Shown here piece by piece: positions 60,451-64,000 of a DNA stretch of 64,000 nt. Made by a program: the position numbers and the translations under genes. The notes under the pieces were generated by a model. It searched no databases. It saw only the letters and a list, made by a program, of their open reading frames with translations, and was not told where the DNA came from. The DNA is from Pelagibacteraceae bacterium AG-390-L03 (lineage in GTDB: Bacteria > Pseudomonadota > Alphaproteobacteria > Pelagibacterales > Pelagibacteraceae). The DNA lies in the NCBI GenBank assembly GCA_003279685.1, contig QCHA01000004.1:20429-84428 (forward strand), read 5' to 3'. Within the stretch, counting starts at the first letter, position 1, and each line of letters starts with the position of its first letter.

Positions 60451-61338
60451 TTATTTCCAGTCACCAATTTTACTAAATAAGAAATTTCTAAAAGCTTGGA
60501 CTCTAGCGGTATTTTTTAGTGATTGTGGATATACGAAATGAGCTTCTGTAATCGGACCTTCAGATTTAGGTAAAACTTTAATTACGTTAGATGAATTAGA
60601 TACCAAGTACTCAGGTAAAGCTGCTAAACCTACTCCAGATTCTACAGCTAAAAGTAAACCCATAACACTATTTACCTTCATAACTGTTTTTCTTTTTTTA
60701 CCATCGTGCATTCCAAGTTTTAATGCCCAATCAGGATTGTAAACTGGCGAAGGAGCACCTTTTCCAAATGAAATAAATTTATGTTTATTTAAATCAGCAA
60801 TAGTTTTTGGCATTCCAAATTTTTCTAAATATTTGTTAGATCCATAGATATAATACTTAATGTCTACTAGTTTTTTTTGGATATAATTTAGTTGTTTTGG
60901 TCTTCTCATAAAAATACCAATGTCTGCTTGTCGTGTACTTAAATCTAATTCTTTATCATCAAACACTAATTCAATTTCAATTTCTGGATTTAATCTCATA
61001 AACTCTTGAATTCTAGGTGTTAACCAATGTGTACCAAAACTTCTAACAGTTGTAATTGTTAACTTACCTGTTGGCTTATTTTTTTGATCTCCTAAAGATG
61101 TTTCAACTTCCTTTAGTTTACTAATTACTTCATGAGCAGTTTTAAAAACATACTCACCATTTTCAGTTAGTGTTAACCCTCTTGCATGTCTTTCAAAAAG
61201 TTGTACCTTTAAATCATGTTCTAGTGCTTGAATTTGTCGGCTAATTGCTGATTGACTTAGATTTAAATTAACTGTCGCGTTAGTGAAGCTACCAGCCTCA
61301 GCTACTGCGTGAAAAATTTTTAATTTATCCCAATCCAT
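60451..61338 (-). CDS. LysR-family transcriptional regulator
   Basis: A 295-residue regulator: the N-terminal HTH SFTNATVNLNLSQSAISRQIQ is typical of LysR, then an LTTE-type start of the effector domain (KLTITTVRSFGTHWLTPRIQEF). Its ligand is unknown. The ATG overlaps the acuI stop (TAATG), so they form one unit. It lies 130 bases upstream of fbpA. Confidence 0.92.
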   Translation of the reverse strand: MDWDKLKIFHAVAEAGSFTNATVNLNLSQSAISRQIQALEHDLKVQLFERHARGLTLTENGEYVFKTAHEVISKLKEVETSLGDQKNKPTGKLTITTVRSFGTHWLTPRIQEFMRLNPEIEIELVFDDKELDLSTRQADIGIFMRRPKQLNYIQKKLVDIKYYIYGSNKYLEKFGMPKTIADLNKHKFISFGKGAPSPVYNPDWALKLGMHDGKKRKTVMKVNSVMGLLLAVESGVGLAALPEYLVSNSSNVIKVLPKSEGPITEAHFVYPQSLKNTARVQAFRNFLFSKIGDWK

Positions 61339-62339
61339 TATTTATTTAAATCAACTATAACTCTTCCAGAAATTTCGCCTTTTAAAATTTTTGGATAAGT
61401 TTCAATCAATTCTTCCAAACTTACTGTTACAATTGATTTTTCTAATAAGTCAAAATCAATTAATTTAGAGGCTTCTGACCATATAAATTCTCTTCTTTTA
61501 ATACTACAACTTGCTGAGTCCATTCCCCAAAGTTTAATTCCCCTTAACATAAAAGGTATTACACTTGTATTAAGCTCATTGTTATTTGCATTTCCACATA
61601 CTGCAATAATTCCACTTGGTTTTGTTTGAACTATTGCATTTGCTAATATTTTTCCTCCAACAGTATCTACAACACCATCCCACAATCCTTTGTCAATTAA
61701 TCTTGGGTCTTTGTCAAATTCAGACCTATTTATAACATTTTTAGCGCCTAATGATTTCAAATAATCTGTTTTAGATTCTTTACCTGTAACAGCTGTAACA
61801 TTGTAGCCTAGTTTTGTTAAAGCCATGACAGCAACACTTCCTACTCCACCGGTAGCACCTGTCACTAAAACATCATTAACTTTTTCACCTAATAAAATAC
61901 TTTCTCTTGCTTGAATTGCAAAAGCACTCATTAAAGAAGTAAAACCAGCTGTACCTAATATCATTGCTTGTTTACTTGTAAAATCTTTTGGTTTTTTAAC
62001 TAAAAAATCAGCATTAACTTTTGCTATTTGTGAATATCCCCCAAAGAAAACTTCACCAACTCTAAAACCAGTTAAAATTACTTCGTCACCTTCTTTAAAT
62101 TTTGAATTTTCACTTTCTAAAACTGTACCTGAAAAATCTATGCCTGGTATGTGAGGAAATTCTTTAACTAATCTTCCTCCATTTTTAAGTATCATTCCAT
62201 CTTTAAAATTAAGATCTGAATAATCTACTTTAATAGTCACATCACCATGTTTTAAAAAACTTTTATCAATTGATTTTACTTCTCTTGTAAAATTATCACC
62301 TTCTTGATTGATAATTAATGCTTTGAATTGATCTGACAC
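61338..62339 (-). CDS. acuI: Acrylyl-CoA reductase AcuI-like (YhdH family MDR)
   Basis: A 333-residue medium-chain reductase without zinc ligands. DFSGTVLES, the nucleotide motif VLVTGATGGVGSVAVMALTKLGY and GGYSQIAKVNADFLVKKP are YhdH/AcuI landmarks. AcuI reduces toxic acryloyl-CoA to propionyl-CoA during DMSP use, a key trait of the clade; the assignment to acryloyl-CoA is family-based. Two bases from folE. Confidence 0.88.
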   Translation of the reverse strand: MSDQFKALIINQEGDNFTREVKSIDKSFLKHGDVTIKVDYSDLNFKDGMILKNGGRLVKEFPHIPGIDFSGTVLESENSKFKEGDEVILTGFRVGEVFFGGYSQIAKVNADFLVKKPKDFTSKQAMILGTAGFTSLMSAFAIQARESILLGEKVNDVLVTGATGGVGSVAVMALTKLGYNVTAVTGKESKTDYLKSLGAKNVINRSEFDKDPRLIDKGLWDGVVDTVGGKILANAIVQTKPSGIIAVCGNANNNELNTSVIPFMLRGIKLWGMDSASCSIKRREFIWSEASKLIDFDLLEKSIVTVSLEELIETYPKILKGEISGRVIVDLNK

Positions 62340-62340
62340 T

Positions 62341-62958
62341 TTAATCTTTTGCGATACTAATAAATCTTAAATATCTATTTTGATAACTTAGATCTTCTTT
62401 AAATTGACCTAAATAGTAATTTGTAACAGTTGATGCTTGTTCTTTTTTAATTCCTCTCATAGTCATACACTGATGCGTTGAGTCAATTGTCACTGCTACA
62501 CCTTTTGCATCTAAAGATTCCATTAAAGTTTTTGCAACTTGCATAGTAAGTCTCTCTTGGGTTTGTAATCTTTTTGAGAACACTTCAACAATCCTTGCAA
62601 GCTTACTTAGACCAACAACTCTCTCTTTTGGAATGTATGCAACATGAGCTTTACCAATAATTGGAGCCATATGGTGTTCACAATGACTTTGGATAGAAAT
62701 ATTTTTTTGTATTACCATGTCATCATAACCATCTACATCTCCAAAAGTTTTGTCTAAAATTTTACTCGGATCAACCTTATAACCAGAAAAATATTCTTTA
62801 TATGCTTTCATAACTCTTTTGGGAGTTTCTAATAATCCTTCTCTATTAGGATCTTCGCCTAACCATGTTAAAATAGTTTTAAATGCTTCTTCTGCTTCTT
62901 TGTCAGAAACTGTATTCGCATCTAATATTTTACCTTCTGTGTCTTTAACTAATTTCAT
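62341..62958 (-). CDS. folE: GTP cyclohydrolase I
   Basis: A 205-residue enzyme with the FolE signature: zinc ligands in SIQSHCEHHMAPIIGKAHVAYIP (Cys and His) and HQCMTMRGIKKEQASTVTNYYLG. It makes dihydroneopterin triphosphate from GTP for folate. Full length. Divergent from hisI by 76 bases. Confidence 0.96.
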   Translation of the reverse strand: MKLVKDTEGKILDANTVSDKEAEEAFKTILTWLGEDPNREGLLETPKRVMKAYKEYFSGYKVDPSKILDKTFGDVDGYDDMVIQKNISIQSHCEHHMAPIIGKAHVAYIPKERVVGLSKLARIVEVFSKRLQTQERLTMQVAKTLMESLDAKGVAVTIDSTHQCMTMRGIKKEQASTVTNYYLGQFKEDLSYQNRYLRFISIAKD

Positions 62959-63034
62959 AGCGCCTTTTTATACAGTAATTACTTAATTTTAAAATATTTA
63001 ATATATCGAGATTTATGCTAAATAATCAATCCAT

Positions 63035-63502
63035 ATGTTCAAAAAGAGAGAAAATGTCCTAGAAATAGAAGAGGGAAATCTTCTATCTCCTAAATTTGAT
63101 AATGATGGTCTAATACCTGTAATTACAATGTGTTCTAAAACAAAAGACGTATTGATGCATGGGTATATGAATGTTGAAGCTTTAAAAAAAACTATTGAAA
63201 CTAAAGAAGCTCATTATTTTAGCAGATCAAGAAAAGCTATTTGGCACAAAGGTAAAACAAGTGGATTTACACAAAAAGTAACTGAACTAAGAATTGATGA
63301 TGATCAAGATTCGGTTTGGATGACTGTTGATATTGGAGACGGTTCAAGTTGTCATGTGGGTTACCGATCTTGTTTTTACAGGTCTATTCCAATGGGTCCA
63401 ATAGATAACGGTCGAGAAATTAAGATGAAGTTTGAAGAAAAAGAAAAATCTTTTGATCCAGAAGAAGTTTATAAAGGTCAGCCTAATCCAACAAAAATTT
63501 AA
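63035..63502 (+). CDS. hisI: Phosphoribosyl-AMP cyclohydrolase
   Basis: A 155-residue HisI. VLMHGYMNVEALKKTIETKEAHYFSRSRKAIWHKGKTSG and SSCHVGYRSCFYRS carry the metal-binding and substrate residues (CHxxxxSCF). It opens the purine ring in histidine synthesis. About 45 residues longer at both ends than the shortest bacterial forms. The TAA is immediately followed by the next ATG. Confidence 0.95.
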   Translation: MFKKRENVLEIEEGNLLSPKFDNDGLIPVITMCSKTKDVLMHGYMNVEALKKTIETKEAHYFSRSRKAIWHKGKTSGFTQKVTELRIDDDQDSVWMTVDIGDGSSCHVGYRSCFYRSIPMGPIDNGREIKMKFEEKEKSFDPEEVYKGQPNPTKI

Positions 63503-63877
63503 ATGAGTGAAAAGCAAAAAAATGTTCTAGGTGAAGATCTAGAAGAGTGTTCAAATAATCCTTTAACAGGTTGGTATCGTGATGGCTGCTGCAATACAGA
63601 TGAAAATGATCATGGCATACATACTGTTTGTGCAAAAGTTACAACTGAATTTTTAGAATGGTTAAAAATTGCAGGCAACGATTTAATTACACCTCACCCA
63701 GAATTTGGATTTCCAGGATTAAAAGATGGTGATGGATGGTGTGTTTGTGCAAGCTGGTACGCAAAAGCTGTTGAAGCTGGCAAAGGATGTCCAGTATTTT
63801 TAAAAAGAACTCATAAAAATACTCTTAAACATGTACCTATTGAAACTTTAAAAAAGTTTGCGATAGATATATCTTAG
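63503..63877 (+). CDS. DUF2237 family protein
   Basis: A 124-residue protein with family blocks NVLGEDLEECSNNPLTGWYRDGCCNTDENDHGIHTVCA and GDGWCVCASWYAKAVEAGKGCPVFLKRTH, with many conserved Cys. Function unknown. It starts directly after the hisI stop, so it is translationally linked. Confidence 0.9.
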   Translation: MSEKQKNVLGEDLEECSNNPLTGWYRDGCCNTDENDHGIHTVCAKVTTEFLEWLKIAGNDLITPHPEFGFPGLKDGDGWCVCASWYAKAVEAGKGCPVFLKRTHKNTLKHVPIETLKKFAIDIS

Positions 63878-63884
63878 ATAATAT

Positions 63885-64000
63885 ATGTTTATAGATTATT
63901 TAATTGATAATTTAGTCAATTTTCAATACGAAATAAATTTTATTAAAAACTTATGGTTTTATCATTTTATTGATTTTTGCCTTTTATTAACATTAGAAGA
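63885..64000 (+). CDS. Start of a hypothetical gene cut by the window edge
   Basis: From ATG 63885 the forward frame stays open for 38 codons to the edge, giving MFIDYLIDNLVNFQYEINF and a hydrophobic stretch with aromatic residues (WFYHFIDFCLLLTL). It follows DUF2237 by 7 bases, the usual spacing. Product cannot be identified; a frame by chance in AT-rich DNA is possible. Confidence 0.35.
   Translation, partial: MFIDYLIDNLVNFQYEINFIKNLWFYHFIDFCLLLTLE

Noticed and set aside
1..64000. CRISPR arrays, insertion sequences, prophage or integrated element
   Set aside because: No direct-repeat arrays, transposase, integrase or terminal repeats were seen.

Overview
The window is an AT-rich, extremely compact bacterial chromosome segment. 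Gene content and style point to an alphaproteobacterium of the marine SAR11 clade (Pelagibacter-like). The supporting signs are apr genes for APS reductase next to a TauE-type exporter, tandem Amt ammonium transporters, an AcuI-type acrylyl-CoA reductase, an FbpABC iron importer, many short overlaps between genes, and no insertion sequences, prophage or CRISPR. The assignment is inference from sequence style and gene families; no database was consulted. No stretch longer than about 220 bases lacks a gene.

Layout. 0-5.4 kb: secreted hydrolase (cut by the window edge), DUF1330, a MORN/zincin secreted protein, gamma-carbonic-anhydrase-like protein, thioredoxin-like protein, glycosyltransferase, EamA exporter. 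5.4-9.7 kb: tripartite tricarboxylate transporter (tctCBA) divergent from an AbrB-like membrane protein. 9.7-14.1 kb: heptosyltransferase-like GT9, DUF6165, PhyH dioxygenase and a basic amino acid ABC importer without its ATPase. 14.2-21.9 kb: polyamine synthesis and methylthioadenosine (MTA) salvage, made of a fused AdoMet decarboxylase/spermidine synthase, a FucA-like class II aldolase, mtnA, mtnP and apt, interleaved with a TrpB2 and a DUF1015 protein and ending at a tRNA. 22-27.1 kb: sulfite/APS block (TauE-like exporter, small membrane protein, aprABM). 27.2-30.1 kb: HIT protein and pabCAB. 30-37.4 kb: transporter, cystathionine-lyase-like enzyme, mnmA, cysQ-like, recX, several small genes, rhodanese and peroxiredoxin. 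37.4-40.7 kb: two tandem amt genes with structured 3' ends, then HU. 40.8-46.9 kb: rseP, oxidoreductases, SRAP, TPR, tesA. 46.9-50.1 kb: YbbA/YbbP-type ABC system. 50-55.7 kb: cytochrome c/b561 pair, methyltransferase, MFS, DUF4396, persulfide-dioxygenase-like hydrolase, azlCD. 55.7-60.4 kb: fbpCB, peroxiredoxin, a small CxxC protein and fbpA behind two Fur-box-like palindromes. 60.4-64 kb: LysR regulator, acuI, folE, hisI, DUF2237 and a gene start cut by the window end.

How it fits together. Spermidine synthase releases MTA. MtnP removes adenine, which Apt recycles. MtnA isomerises the sugar phosphate, and the class II aldolase carries the catalytic residues of FucA at nearly identical positions, which favours an aldolase (DHAP-shunt) route over the classical MtnB dehydratase. 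Sulfur oxidation genes (persulfide dioxygenase-like, Apr, TauE exporter) suggest disposal of sulfite and persulfide made from organic sulfur. The most striking uncatalogued signals are non-coding. Both amt genes end in a CUCUCU-bearing stem-loop plus a GGCCCC terminator; the first is an exact 10-base antisense of the amt1 ribosome-binding region. A long two-tier hairpin lies in the leader of the peroxiredoxin gene, a perfect hairpin separates the amino acid binding protein gene from its permease genes, and two divergent gene pairs have physically overlapping start codons.
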